This document shows positions 8,065 through 16,806 of a stretch of 64,000 nt of DNA, piece after piece. Both the position numbers and the translations under genes were made by a program. Each line of letters starts with the position of its first letter. The first letter of the stretch is position 1. The notes under the pieces were generated by a model. The model saw only the letters and a program-made list of their open reading frames with translations. It was not told the origin of the DNA and ran no database searches. This stretch comes from Candidatus Aenigmatarchaeota archaeon (GTDB lineage Archaea > Aenigmatarchaeota > Aenigmatarchaeia > QMZP01 > JAFGSV01): contig JAFGFG010000009.1 of the NCBI GenBank assembly GCA_016931255.1, positions 27,627 to 91,626 on the forward strand, given 5' to 3'.

Positions 8065-8811
8065 ATGTCAAATAGCATGGTTAGCATTCCGAGGCTAAAA
8101 ATATATGGTGCAGGAGACTTCAACAGGAATGTTCCATACTTTCTGGAAGGCGATATTTCGCCTGAGATAAATAACTACGAAAAGAAGTTCTTGGATATTC
8201 ATAAGGAAACAATAACACTCGGCGAGCAGGCAGGATTGTGGAATTCTTATCTCTTATCAGAGCTTGGCGAACTCGATCTCGGGGAAGCAAAGAACGCAAT
8301 CTATTCAGTGTTCGAAGGCATCGGCGGTGGAAACTTCACAAATGACGCATGCAACTATGATGGTGGGATAAAGCTCAAAAAATCCAAGAAAACGGACAGG
8401 TCAGTCGAGTGGATAATACACCCTGAAAGTTTCGAGAAGAAGAACGGCATATGGGTAGCAAAGATTGGTCCGGATTCCGAAGTTAAACATATTATTATTC
8501 CTTCATCTGGTTATGTACAACTTACATGTGATGGAGCATTCAGGCCTGATACAGGAACACCATTTTCCACTGTGAAACTTCGGCCTGACGCTGTCAAGTC
8601 ATGGATAGATGCCGGATACAGTCCTGAATTCGCAGAAAAAGCTGTTACACACTTTTATTGTAGGCACGAAGGAAAAGGAACAACTTCTGTTGGTCGCTGG
8701 AATAAGGGCGACCACTATGGGCAGTTCAATCTTTATGCCGTATATGACCCAGACTATGGTGGAACTGATTTCGGATCACTTGCGCTAGAATCAATCTCAG
8801 TGAAAAAGTAA
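8065..8811 (+). CDS. Hypothetical protein, 248 aa
   Basis: Not recognised. It is a soluble protein with no signal peptide or membrane segment. The N-terminal third is acidic and probably helical (residues 30-70). The rest is rich in aromatic residues and glycine, with WIIHPESFEKKNGIWVAKIG and later YVQLTCDGAFRPDTG, suggesting beta structure. It is a single-gene unit with a strong tatttataaat box 27 nt before the ATG, so it is probably expressed. It may be lineage-specific. Confidence 0.75.
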   Translation: MSNSMVSIPRLKIYGAGDFNRNVPYFLEGDISPEINNYEKKFLDIHKETITLGEQAGLWNSYLLSELGELDLGEAKNAIYSVFEGIGGGNFTNDACNYDGGIKLKKSKKTDRSVEWIIHPESFEKKNGIWVAKIGPDSEVKHIIIPSSGYVQLTCDGAFRPDTGTPFSTVKLRPDAVKSWIDAGYSPEFAEKAVTHFYCRHEGKGTTSVGRWNKGDHYGQFNLYAVYDPDYGGTDFGSLALESISVKK

Positions 8812-8866
8812 GAATCATGAACACGCAAAATTACTATTTAAATACACTCTTCTTTTCATCTTCTTT

Positions 8867-10051
8867 ATGAAAAACATAAATACTGGAAAGAAGCGTTCCA
8901 AGAACGAATGTACATTTGCCAAGTCCGAGATTATAGAATTGGCTACAAATATTCTTAAGAGAGGCAATGTGTGCAACCACTGCCTCGGTAGACAGTTCGC
9001 GCATGTCTCTACAGGGATGACAAACAAAGAGCGCGGAGCTGCTATAAGGACTCACCTGAAGAAGAAAGAGAACATCAAATGCGAAGTATGCGGTGACATA
9101 TTCAGAAAGCTCGACAAGTATGCTGATGCCGCAGCAGCCCGGATGAAAAAGCTCGAATACAGTACATTCCTTGTGGGAACAATCCTCAGCAGCGAACTGA
9201 TTTCGGAGGAAGAAAGCCTCTGGGAAGATGTTGGAATAGAATACTGCGAATCAATAAAGAGCGAGCTTAACAGGGAACTCGGAAAGGTCATATATGACAG
9301 GGTCAAAAAGGAGCACGATCCAAAGATGCCGGATGTGACAGTGATACTTAATCTTGACAAAGACCGGATAGAACTGAATGTATCCTCACTTTTCATAAGA
9401 GGTGAATACAACAAATTCAAGAGAGGTCTTCCCCAGACCAAGTGGGACAAGTACGACGAAACCCTTGAGGATGTCATAGCAGCGCCATTCATGCTGGCAA
9501 CAGGCGGTGACGGCCATTCCCTTCACGCAAGTGGAAGGGAGGACATCGACGCTTTATGCTTCGGGGGAAGGCCTTTTGTCCTTGAGATAAAGAATCCTGT
9601 AAAAAGAAACATAGACCTGAAGAAGATGGCAGCTTCTGTCAAAAAGACAGGCAAGGCCGAGATACTGGGATTAAAATTTGCCGACAGAAGGGAAGTCGTT
9701 AAAGTGAAGAGCATGCAGAACGACAAGAGCTACAGGGCGCTCGTTGAATTTGCGAAACCAGTCAAGGACATTGAAAAACTCGGCGAGCTTAACAATACGG
9801 TCATAAATCAGCGCACTCCCCACAGGGTTGAGCACAGAAGGGCTGATAAGGTGAGGAAAAGGAAGGTGCTTGGCATATCCTGGAAGAGGATTAATAATAA
9901 AAGCTTTGAGTTACTAATAAAAGGAGAAGCTGGGTTATACATAAAGGAACTGGTAAGCGGCGATGACGGAAGGTCGAAGCCGTCTGTTTCCGGTTTACTC
10001 AAGAATCCGGCAGTTGTCAAGGAACTTGATGTAGTTAAGATATGGAAATGA
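8867..10051 (+). CDS. pus10: tRNA pseudouridine synthase Pus10
   Basis: A 394-aa archaeal Pus10, which forms pseudouridine 54 and 55 in the tRNA T loop. The N-terminal domain carries a four-cysteine zinc site (CNHCLGRQF near 35 and CEVCG near 71). The catalytic domain has the signature SGREDIDALCFGGRPF near 222, whose second aspartate is the nucleophile, and late conserved segments such as RTPHRVEHRRADK. Length is normal. A tatttaaata box about 28 nt upstream implies leaderless expression. L21e follows four bases after the stop, so Pus10 heads that operon. Confidence 0.94.
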   Translation: MKNINTGKKRSKNECTFAKSEIIELATNILKRGNVCNHCLGRQFAHVSTGMTNKERGAAIRTHLKKKENIKCEVCGDIFRKLDKYADAAAARMKKLEYSTFLVGTILSSELISEEESLWEDVGIEYCESIKSELNRELGKVIYDRVKKEHDPKMPDVTVILNLDKDRIELNVSSLFIRGEYNKFKRGLPQTKWDKYDETLEDVIAAPFMLATGGDGHSLHASGREDIDALCFGGRPFVLEIKNPVKRNIDLKKMAASVKKTGKAEILGLKFADRREVVKVKSMQNDKSYRALVEFAKPVKDIEKLGELNNTVINQRTPHRVEHRRADKVRKRKVLGISWKRINNKSFELLIKGEAGLYIKELVSGDDGRSKPSVSGLLKNPAVVKELDVVKIWK

Positions 10052-10055
10052 TAAT

Positions 10056-10346
10056 ATGGTAAAGTCATCAAAGGGACTCAGGGCAGGAACAAGGAAGAAG
10101 TTCACAAAGAATCTTCGTGACAAATTCACAGTTACACCCTACCTCATGGAGTTCAATGAAAATGACAGAGTAACTGTTATGCCAAAGCCTTCGTCAGTCA
10201 GCGGAATGCCGCATTTCAGGTTCAAGGGTGCAGCAGGCATAGTGACCGGAAAGAGAGGGACTGCATACACAGTCGAAGTTAAGATTGGGAACAAGAAAAA
10301 GACAGTAATTACAAAGCCAGAGCATCTTGTCCCGGTAAAAGTTTAG
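10056..10346 (+). CDS. rpl21e: 50S ribosomal protein L21e
   Basis: A 96-aa basic SH3-like ribosomal protein with the family pattern KSSKGLRAGTRKKFTKN at the start, PKPSSVSGMPHFRFKGAAG in the middle and EHLVPV at the end. It lies four bases after pus10 and eight before rpoF, matching the conserved archaeal order L21e-RpoF. Confidence 0.95.
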   Translation: MVKSSKGLRAGTRKKFTKNLRDKFTVTPYLMEFNENDRVTVMPKPSSVSGMPHFRFKGAAGIVTGKRGTAYTVEVKIGNKKKTVITKPEHLVPVKV

Positions 10347-10354
10347 GTGATATT

Positions 10355-10684
10355 ATGGAAATAAAGAACGAAAAAGTTGTAACTTCGTATGACGCTAAGG
10401 CTATCCTGAAGAAGAGAGAGAAGGAAAGTGAGCTTAATTATGAGCAGAAGAATGCGCTTGATTATCTCAGCAAGTTCTGCAAGCTTCCCGAGAAGGACAT
10501 AAAAGCACTCGTGGAAAGACTTTCTAAGATAGAAAAGCTTCTTGACAGGCATGTTGTCGCAATAGTGGAGACCATGCCCAAGGACGACGACGATCTCAGG
10601 CTGCTGTTCGCAAATGAGAGGATAGTCCTTGAGGACAACGAGAAAAAGCAGATTCTCAGCGCTGTGAAAAGTCTTGGCAAATGA
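10355..10684 (+). CDS. rpoF: DNA-directed RNA polymerase subunit F (Rpo4)
   Basis: A 109-aa Rpb4 homologue that pairs with subunit E to form the polymerase stalk. It is helical, starts with VVTSYDAKAILKKRE and ends in an HRDC-like region (DRHVVAIVETMPKDDDDLRLLFANE). The ribosome site aggtgat sits a few bases before the ATG. In many archaea a DUF655 gene follows; here the next gene is TFB and DUF655 lies at the window start. Confidence 0.93.
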   Translation: MEIKNEKVVTSYDAKAILKKREKESELNYEQKNALDYLSKFCKLPEKDIKALVERLSKIEKLLDRHVVAIVETMPKDDDDLRLLFANERIVLEDNEKKQILSAVKSLGK

Positions 10685-10804
10685 ATGTATTGGAAGATGC
10701 CAGTTTTGGTCTTTTATATGTATACTCCACTACCGATAAGTTTATAAATAGCTTGGGTGATAGTTTATATCACTTTACTCGTATATTCACTAAAGAGGAG
10801 TAAC

Positions 10805-11779
10805 ATGGAACAAAAAACTGAAGAAAATGCTGGAGAAAAACCTGAAGAAAAAAAGAAGCCTACATGCCCTGAATGCAATAGCGAGAACATACAGTTCGAC
10901 CCTAACAGGGGCGAATCTGTCTGCATGAAGTGCGGACTTGTTGTTGACGAAGCAGCAATCGACGTTACTCAGGAATGGAGAGCATTCGACGAAGACCAGA
11001 GATCCAGAAGGGTCAGAACAGGTGCTCCGCTTACTCCCACAAAGCACGACCAAGGTATAACAACTGAAATGGGTAAAGGCCGTGGCGAATTATTTAAAGT
11101 GGCTCCGAAGAAGAGAGCGCAGTACTACAGGCTTACCAAATGGCACAAGAGGCTCATAAAGTCAAAAGACAGGAACCTCTCATTCGCATTCTCAGAACTT
11201 CAGAGGCTTATATCATTCTTAGGACTTTCCCAGTCTATACACGAGAAGGTCGCCAAGCTGTACGAAAAGGCAGTTGAGGGCGGTCTTGTAAGGGGAAGAA
11301 GCACAGAGTCCATAATCGCAGCGCTCCTTTATACTGTATGCCGTGAGGAAGGTGCTCCAAGGACACTTGACGAGATATCGAAGGCGTCCGGGATAAACAG
11401 GCGTGACATAGGCAAGACCTACAGGTATGTCGCCAGGAAGCTGGGGATGAGGATACTGCCTGCAAAGTCGCAGGATTATGTTCCGAGGTTCGGTTCACTT
11501 CTCGGTCTTTCCGAAAGGGTTCAGGTAAGGGCAGTCCATGTTCTGGATGAGGCAAGCCAGTATGATGTCACATCAGGAAAGGGCCCGATTGGTGTCGCAG
11601 CAGCAGCCCTTTACATTGCAGCTGTTCTCGGCGGCGAGAAGAAGACACAGAGAGAAGTTGCCGATGCCATAGGCGTGACAGAGGTGACCATAAGAAACCG
11701 CTACAAGGAAATCGTTGACAAGCTCGGCATCAGGGAAGAAGTGGAAGAGAAGGTCAAAGAAGAGGAAGACAGCAACTAG
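10805..11779 (+). CDS. tfb: Transcription initiation factor IIB (TFB)
   Basis: A 324-aa TFB that joins TBP on TATA/BRE promoters and recruits RNA polymerase. An N-terminal zinc ribbon (CPEC at 20-23, CMKC at 40-43) is followed by the B-reader region and two cyclin repeats, the second ending in a helix-turn-helix with REVADAIGVTEVTIRNRYKE. The ORF track begins at an upstream GTG. The ATG at 10805 is chosen because it follows a strong gaggag ribosome site. TATA elements at about 10740-10750 and 10762-10769 imply a leader, unlike most first genes here. Confidence 0.96.
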   Translation: MEQKTEENAGEKPEEKKKPTCPECNSENIQFDPNRGESVCMKCGLVVDEAAIDVTQEWRAFDEDQRSRRVRTGAPLTPTKHDQGITTEMGKGRGELFKVAPKKRAQYYRLTKWHKRLIKSKDRNLSFAFSELQRLISFLGLSQSIHEKVAKLYEKAVEGGLVRGRSTESIIAALLYTVCREEGAPRTLDEISKASGINRRDIGKTYRYVARKLGMRILPAKSQDYVPRFGSLLGLSERVQVRAVHVLDEASQYDVTSGKGPIGVAAAALYIAAVLGGEKKTQREVADAIGVTEVTIRNRYKEIVDKLGIREEVEEKVKEEEDSN

Positions 11780-11823
11780 ACTGTCACCTAAACTTTTATA
11801 GCATTTATTGTATTAGAAAAACT

Positions 11824-13590
11824 ATGAGAAATGCGAATTTCGCTTTCTATGGAAAACAGGCTGTCATTTATAACAACGGTGTGATACCTGACACAAGTGA
11901 AGAGCTTGTGTTGTCAGGCCTTTTTGAGCATGTTTTCATGGATTACATGCAGCATCTCCGCGAGAGGGATTCACCGCTTTTCGATATTGTTCCAAAGGGC
12001 ATCAGCCGAAAGAAGCAGGACAGTCTGATGCTGATGATAATCAGAAAGCTCACGCACATGAGGCACGACGAGGTGGCAATGGCATTCCCTCAGGCAAGGG
12101 AAGTCTTCAGGGACACATACATGCTTAATGAATTTGTCGAGAAGCTTTACAATTTCTGGAGAAGCTTCGAACGATTCTTCATATGTTATTCGCTCGAAGG
12201 CGGGGGCGAAGACCAGGAATACGACAAGCGGCCTTACAGGACGTTCAACCATACAATCGAGATACTTAATCACCTTACAAGGACGGCTTACAGGGATATA
12301 TGCGAGAACATAACAGGGGAACATCCCAGAGTCTACAGGCAGGTAGCTGCAGGCTGTCAGATAGGCGTTATAGCGGGCGAGAAGGAAATGCCTCTCGGAA
12401 AAAAGTATGCAAATATGTCTGCTGTTCCTGTGATAAGGCAGGTCTTCATGTCGCCGCCTCTCATTCTTGACCCGACGATGAACAAACGGTCAGGTATTTT
12501 CAGGGAAGTCAATGAGAATCCATTGGAGGGTGTTGATTTCACATCAGGGGAATGGCTGTGCTATCCTGCAAAGGTATGCGATACCCTGATTCATGTTTTC
12601 TTCCATTCGCGCTTCATGGGACTTGGCACATCACTCGCCAACCTCTTTGACCTTGCAGACGATGAAGACCTTACAAAAAAGCCTGATGCAATATACGCAT
12701 TCGGCGTGCCGATGAAGCACATGAAGAAGTACGGGAAGAATCCCACTGTATTCTTTGAGGACAGTAAGAACAAGATTTTCGTTGGAGCTGTCCCGGGTGA
12801 TGACAGCTACGGATACTTTGGATATCTCAAAAAGATGATACTTACTCTCCATAACATAGTCTCGATAAAGAAGGGCCGCCTTCCGGTTCACGGAGCTATG
12901 GTGCGTATAAGCATGAAGAACAGGAAAACCGCCAATGTTCTTGTCTGGGGAGACAGCGGCGCCGGCAAGTCCGAGACACTGGAAGCATTCAGGATGCTCG
13001 GAAAGAAATACATCCGGGACATGACAGTCATATTCGATGACATGGGCTCACTTGGAATCGACAGCAACGGAAAGGTGATTGCTTACGGCACGGAGACCGG
13101 CGCGTTCGTCAGGCTTGACGACCTCCAGCCTGGTTTTGCATTCGGAAACATGGACAGGACCATGATACACAGCCCTTACACCATAAACAGCCGTGCGATA
13201 CTTCCGATAACAACCCAGTATGAAGTGACGAAAGGCCATGAAATAGATTTCCTTCTCTATGCAAACAATTACGAGAGCGTGGACGCTGAGCATCCGATAC
13301 TCGAAAGGTTCAGCGGTATTGAGGATGCACTGAAGGTCTTCAGGGAGGGGGCGAGAATGGCCAAGGGCACTACAACTGAAACAGGGCTTGTATATTCATT
13401 CTTCGCAAATCCTTTTGGCCCCGTTCAGTACAAGGACGAATACGATAGGCTTGCAAAGAAGTACTTCGATAAGGTGTTCGCTTCGAAAGTATTTGTCGGC
13501 CAGCTTCGAACGCGCTTAGGCATATCCGGCATGGAAACCAAAGGCCCGCAGGAAGCTGCTAAGGAACTATTCAGGATTATTTCAGGTTGA
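11824..13590 (+). CDS. PEP carboxykinase-like / HprK-fold P-loop protein
   Basis: A 588-aa protein with the nucleotide-binding core shared by ATP-dependent PEP carboxykinases and HPr kinases. It has LPVHGAMVRI, then a P-loop VWGDSGAGKSETLEAF (about 374), then DDMGSLG (about 404) followed by GTETGAFVRLDDLQPG, then SRAILPITTQYE (about 455). The order parallels the kinase-1a, kinase-2 and substrate segments of ATP-PEPCK. The N-terminal 300 residues are divergent. If active, it would interconvert oxaloacetate and PEP next to enolase-derived PEP. A cttttatag box lies 27 nt before the ATG. Substrate is inferred, and a protein-kinase-like role cannot be excluded. Confidence 0.62.
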   Translation: MRNANFAFYGKQAVIYNNGVIPDTSEELVLSGLFEHVFMDYMQHLRERDSPLFDIVPKGISRKKQDSLMLMIIRKLTHMRHDEVAMAFPQAREVFRDTYMLNEFVEKLYNFWRSFERFFICYSLEGGGEDQEYDKRPYRTFNHTIEILNHLTRTAYRDICENITGEHPRVYRQVAAGCQIGVIAGEKEMPLGKKYANMSAVPVIRQVFMSPPLILDPTMNKRSGIFREVNENPLEGVDFTSGEWLCYPAKVCDTLIHVFFHSRFMGLGTSLANLFDLADDEDLTKKPDAIYAFGVPMKHMKKYGKNPTVFFEDSKNKIFVGAVPGDDSYGYFGYLKKMILTLHNIVSIKKGRLPVHGAMVRISMKNRKTANVLVWGDSGAGKSETLEAFRMLGKKYIRDMTVIFDDMGSLGIDSNGKVIAYGTETGAFVRLDDLQPGFAFGNMDRTMIHSPYTINSRAILPITTQYEVTKGHEIDFLLYANNYESVDAEHPILERFSGIEDALKVFREGARMAKGTTTETGLVYSFFANPFGPVQYKDEYDRLAKKYFDKVFASKVFVGQLRTRLGISGMETKGPQEAAKELFRIISG

Positions 13591-13591
13591 A

Positions 13592-15364
13592 CTACTCCAC
13601 ATAATAGTATGCATTCCTGCTCTTCTGCTCGCTGTCCTTCTGCGAGTCCGGCTTGTTCGCGCGCGCTCTTCCTGTCTGCGGGTCGCGCCTGAATGTGATG
13701 CCGATTTTCCTGAGGAAGTGGTTCATGCCGTCCTTTGAGTTCATCGGCGCCATGCCGTGGCCATGGACACCGCGCTTCCCGTCGAATATCATGAGCCTGT
13801 CAGACATGGCATCGAGAATCTGCAGGTCGTGGTCAACTATGAAAGCGGCAAGCTCCTTGCTTTCTATGACCTCGCGGATGAGCTTTGATGCGCGCAGCCT
13901 CTGCTCGACATCAAGGAATGCAGTCGGCTCGTCCATGAGAAGTATGTCGAATTCCTTTCCAAGCGTCGCTGCTATGGACACACTCTGCATCTCTCCTCCT
14001 GAAAGCGATGAAAGTTTCTTTTCCATGAGCCTATCAAGGTCAAGCATATGGATAATTCTCTGCTTCATCGTCTTGTCAGTCATCTCCTTCTGCAGGTACA
14101 GCCTGACTGTCAGGCCCTTTTCGTCATCATCCAATTCTATCCTTTGGGGCTTGTATGCAAGCTTCATCTTCCCAAGAGCTTCCCCGTTGTCAGGCTTGAC
14201 ATTGCCTGTAAGCATATTTATGAAAGTGCTCTTTCCGGTTGCATTGGGACCTAGTACCCCGATGATTTCACCCTTGTAAAGATTGCCGCTGTCTGTTTCC
14301 AGTGAGAATTTATCAAACTTTTTCGTGAACCTGGGAAATGTCAGGAAATGCTTGGTCTTCAGTGTATTCTTCATGCCTTTCCTGAAGATTATTTCTTCGT
14401 CCCTGAAGCGGACGTTTTCCTCTTTTATCATACCTTCAAGATACGTGTTTATGCCGACCCTGACACCATAAGGCTTTGATATCACGCCGAACACAGCCGG
14501 CTTTCCATAGAGCATGTGCACCTGGTCTGCGAGGTAATCGGCAACAGCAAGGTCGTGCTCGACAACCATGACCATTTTGTCCTTCGAAAGCATGCGTATG
14601 GCTGCAGCGACCCTTAGCCTCTGCTCCACGTCAAGGTAGGAGCTCGGCTCGTCGAAGAAGTACAAATCAGCATCCTTCATCATCGTTGCGATAACAGCCA
14701 GCAGCTGGAGTTCGCCTCCTGAAAGTGTTTTGATGTCCTTGTTCATTATGCTTTCTGTCCTGAGTATATCCGAGAGTTTACTGAGTTTCTCCTGATTCTC
14801 CATCTTTGAGAAAATATCTGAAACATTTCCTTTGAATGTTTTCGGTATCTCGTCGATGTTCTGGGGCTTGTAGGCTAACCTAACATTGCCTTTCTGCAAT
14901 TCAGTGAAGTAGTTCTGGAGCTCGCTTCCCTTAAACATGTCCATTATCTGGTCGAATGGGACATCCTTATCAATAAGTCCGAGATTTGGCTTCATCTTGT
15001 CGGACAGTATCTTCACAGCAGTAGACTTTCCAATTCCGTTCTGTCCTATCAGTCCAACAACCATTCTGGGCTTTGGTATCGGAAGCCTGAATAGCTGGAA
15101 CTGGTTTCTTCCGTATCTGAAAACAGGATTCTCCTTCAGTTCGCCCGGAAGGTTGACAATGGAAATTGCTTTTGTCGGACACTTGTTGACGCATATGCCG
15201 CACCCTATGCATAACAACTCATCTATGTTGGGCTTGTTGTCATCACTGTTTATGGTTATGCATTCCTCTTCAGACCTGTTCACAGGGCATATCCTCTTGC
15301 AGAGATGGCTGCATGTGGTTGGCTTGCATAGTTCCCTGTCTAAAACCGCGATTCTCTTTGGCAT
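13592..15364 (-). CDS. Ribosome recycling ATPase ABCE1
   Basis: A 590-aa twin-ABC protein that splits ribosomes after termination. The N-terminus has two ferredoxin-like Fe-S clusters (CKPTTCSHLCKRICP, then CIGCGICVNKCP). Two ABC domains follow, with Walker A GLIGQNGIGKST and GVLGPNATGKST, signatures SGGELQLLA and SGGEMQSVS, and Walker B lines ending FFDEPSSYLDVEQR and MDEPTAFLDVEQR. The track start is a GTG overlapping the upstream stop. The ATG at 15364 is chosen because a gagtgatt ribosome site precedes it. It is the second gene of an operon after the KH protein and converges on the PEPCK-like gene. Confidence 0.96.
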   Translation of the reverse strand: MPKRIAVLDRELCKPTTCSHLCKRICPVNRSEEECITINSDDNKPNIDELLCIGCGICVNKCPTKAISIVNLPGELKENPVFRYGRNQFQLFRLPIPKPRMVVGLIGQNGIGKSTAVKILSDKMKPNLGLIDKDVPFDQIMDMFKGSELQNYFTELQKGNVRLAYKPQNIDEIPKTFKGNVSDIFSKMENQEKLSKLSDILRTESIMNKDIKTLSGGELQLLAVIATMMKDADLYFFDEPSSYLDVEQRLRVAAAIRMLSKDKMVMVVEHDLAVADYLADQVHMLYGKPAVFGVISKPYGVRVGINTYLEGMIKEENVRFRDEEIIFRKGMKNTLKTKHFLTFPRFTKKFDKFSLETDSGNLYKGEIIGVLGPNATGKSTFINMLTGNVKPDNGEALGKMKLAYKPQRIELDDDEKGLTVRLYLQKEMTDKTMKQRIIHMLDLDRLMEKKLSSLSGGEMQSVSIAATLGKEFDILLMDEPTAFLDVEQRLRASKLIREVIESKELAAFIVDHDLQILDAMSDRLMIFDGKRGVHGHGMAPMNSKDGMNHFLRKIGITFRRDPQTGRARANKPDSQKDSEQKSRNAYYYVE

Positions 15365-15369
15365 GTGAA

Positions 15370-15864
15370 TCACTCAGATGAAAATTCAGCATTCTTTCCG
15401 TATACGAGCTTTATTATCCTGCTGAAATTCTGGGGGCTTATCCTCGGCCTCCCGTGCGATGCGGTTACCCTGTAGATTTCCTCACCGTCTTTGTAGATTG
15501 TATTGACAGAAACAACCCTGAGTGGCATGAGAAGGCTTGAGGCGAAATCCTTGATGTCGGATGCTTCCTCGACGACCTTGACACTCTTCCCTAGTTCCTT
15601 CTCAAGCTTCCTGGCATTCTGGCCCCCTGCGCCTATCACATTCGGAGCATCACCCTTTCCGCATATTATCACAGCCATGTCAGGAGACTCGACAACATCC
15701 ACTATGCTCACATCCTTGAGTTGTTTCTTTTCACCGGATAGTTTTAGAAGAAACGACGATACCTTTACAACTGTCTCGCTTACTTCCCCTCTTTTGACCT
15801 TTTCTTCGCATGACCTGCAAAGGATGCCTGATTTCAGGCACATCTCGCATACGGGCGTTTTCAT
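15370..15864 (-). CDS. Zinc-finger and KH domain RNA-binding protein (NusA-like)
   Basis: A 164-aa protein. The N-terminal 20 residues form a compact four-cysteine finger (PVCEMCLKSGILCRSCEEK). A KH-type RNA-binding domain follows with the GxxG loop in NVIGAGGQNARKLEKELG, resembling archaeal NusA-like KH proteins. The target is unknown. Its stop falls just before the ABCE1 start, so the two are co-transcribed, suggesting a ribosome-related role. An attataaat box lies 25 nt upstream, so it is probably leaderless. Confidence 0.78.
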   Translation of the reverse strand: MKTPVCEMCLKSGILCRSCEEKVKRGEVSETVVKVSSFLLKLSGEKKQLKDVSIVDVVESPDMAVIICGKGDAPNVIGAGGQNARKLEKELGKSVKVVEEASDIKDFASSLLMPLRVVSVNTIYKDGEEIYRVTASHGRPRISPQNFSRIIKLVYGKNAEFSSE

Positions 15865-15884
15865 ACCAAAACCTCTACAAGAAG

Positions 15885-15910
15885 ATTTATAATAGTTTGT
15901 AATTTATAAG
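15885..15910. promoter_or_regulatory. Compact divergent promoters, KH-abce1 versus membrane protein
   Basis: The 67-bp spacer holds two back-to-back TATA boxes. Minus-strand attataaat (15885-15893) is centred 25 nt before the KH-protein ATG. Plus-strand aatttataag (15901-15910) is centred 26 nt before the ATG at 15932. Both transcripts would be leaderless. Confidence 0.65.
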
Positions 15911-15931
15911 AGCCGCCGCATAAGATTTACT

Positions 15932-16774
15932 ATGGCAGAAAATTGGTACGGCACAATGAAGAAATGCATGAAAGATTCATTCAAAACCCTTTCTGCAATT
16001 CAGTGGAAGAGCAACATAGTAACAGCACTGAAGATGTCCATAGAGCCAAAGAGGTTCGTGCCTTTTTTCTTCATCCAGTCTGCAATCATACTTCTCACTC
16101 TTCTCCTTACCGGAGACACAATATCCGGTAACATCGCTTTTCTGGATGCCGGAATAATGACTGCGGATGTCCTGCTTCCTGTAATAGGGATGATGATGGC
16201 CTTCGGTGTTCTCATGATTGTCAATGTCTGGATAACCGGTGCTATGATATACCAGGCAAAGAGCCCCAAGGAATACAGGGAGAGCTTCCGTCTGGCTTTC
16301 GGAAAGCTGCATCATCTTATCATAGCGATGTTCATTGTTTCGTTAATATCCAATCTCAGTAGCATGGTACAGTACATCGGAGCCCTTTTCGTGCTGCTGT
16401 TCACATTGATGTTCTTGTTCGTGAACCAGTCAATAATGATAAGCGGGAACAGTTTCCTTGAAGCGCTGAAAAACAGTTCCAGGACATTCTGGGGCAAGAA
16501 GATTGCTGTTCTGTCATCCTTCGTGGTCGGAATGGCAGTGACCTTTGCTATAGTTGGAATCTCAAGCATCCCGCTGCTGGGCGTCTCTTTCATGCAATAC
16601 CCATTCCTTCTTGACGGCAGCACAGTCGCTGAACTGGAAACTTTGACTGACACGCCCCTGATGTACGCTGCGTCAGTGATCATTCTTCTCGGAATAGCGA
16701 TATCAACAGTCTTCAGCATAAGGTTCATCACAGATGTCTATCTCCAGCTGAAGAAAAAGAAATGGGCATTCTAA
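15932..16774 (+). CDS. Polytopic integral membrane protein, 280 aa
   Basis: Function not recognised. After a 40-residue soluble N-terminus it has about six hydrophobic segments (around residues 45-60, 75-105, 125-150, 150-170, 190-215, 245-270). Conserved-looking loops include EALKNSSRTFWGKKI, as in DUF4013-like or stress-type multi-pass proteins that line up repeated halves. It has its own leaderless-type promoter and stands alone between divergent KH-abce1 and the GTPase. A role in membrane transport or homeostasis is a guess. Confidence 0.75.
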   Translation: MAENWYGTMKKCMKDSFKTLSAIQWKSNIVTALKMSIEPKRFVPFFFIQSAIILLTLLLTGDTISGNIAFLDAGIMTADVLLPVIGMMMAFGVLMIVNVWITGAMIYQAKSPKEYRESFRLAFGKLHHLIIAMFIVSLISNLSSMVQYIGALFVLLFTLMFLFVNQSIMISGNSFLEALKNSSRTFWGKKIAVLSSFVVGMAVTFAIVGISSIPLLGVSFMQYPFLLDGSTVAELETLTDTPLMYAASVIILLGIAISTVFSIRFITDVYLQLKKKKWAF

Positions 16775-16806
16775 GGATTTTTATATCCCTCCGAAAAGAA
16801 TAGACT

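Noticed and set aside
13653-14279. Plus-strand 208-aa ORF opposite ABCE1
   Set aside because: Antisense shadow of the strongly conserved ABC domain; serine/proline-rich translation is typical of such shadows.
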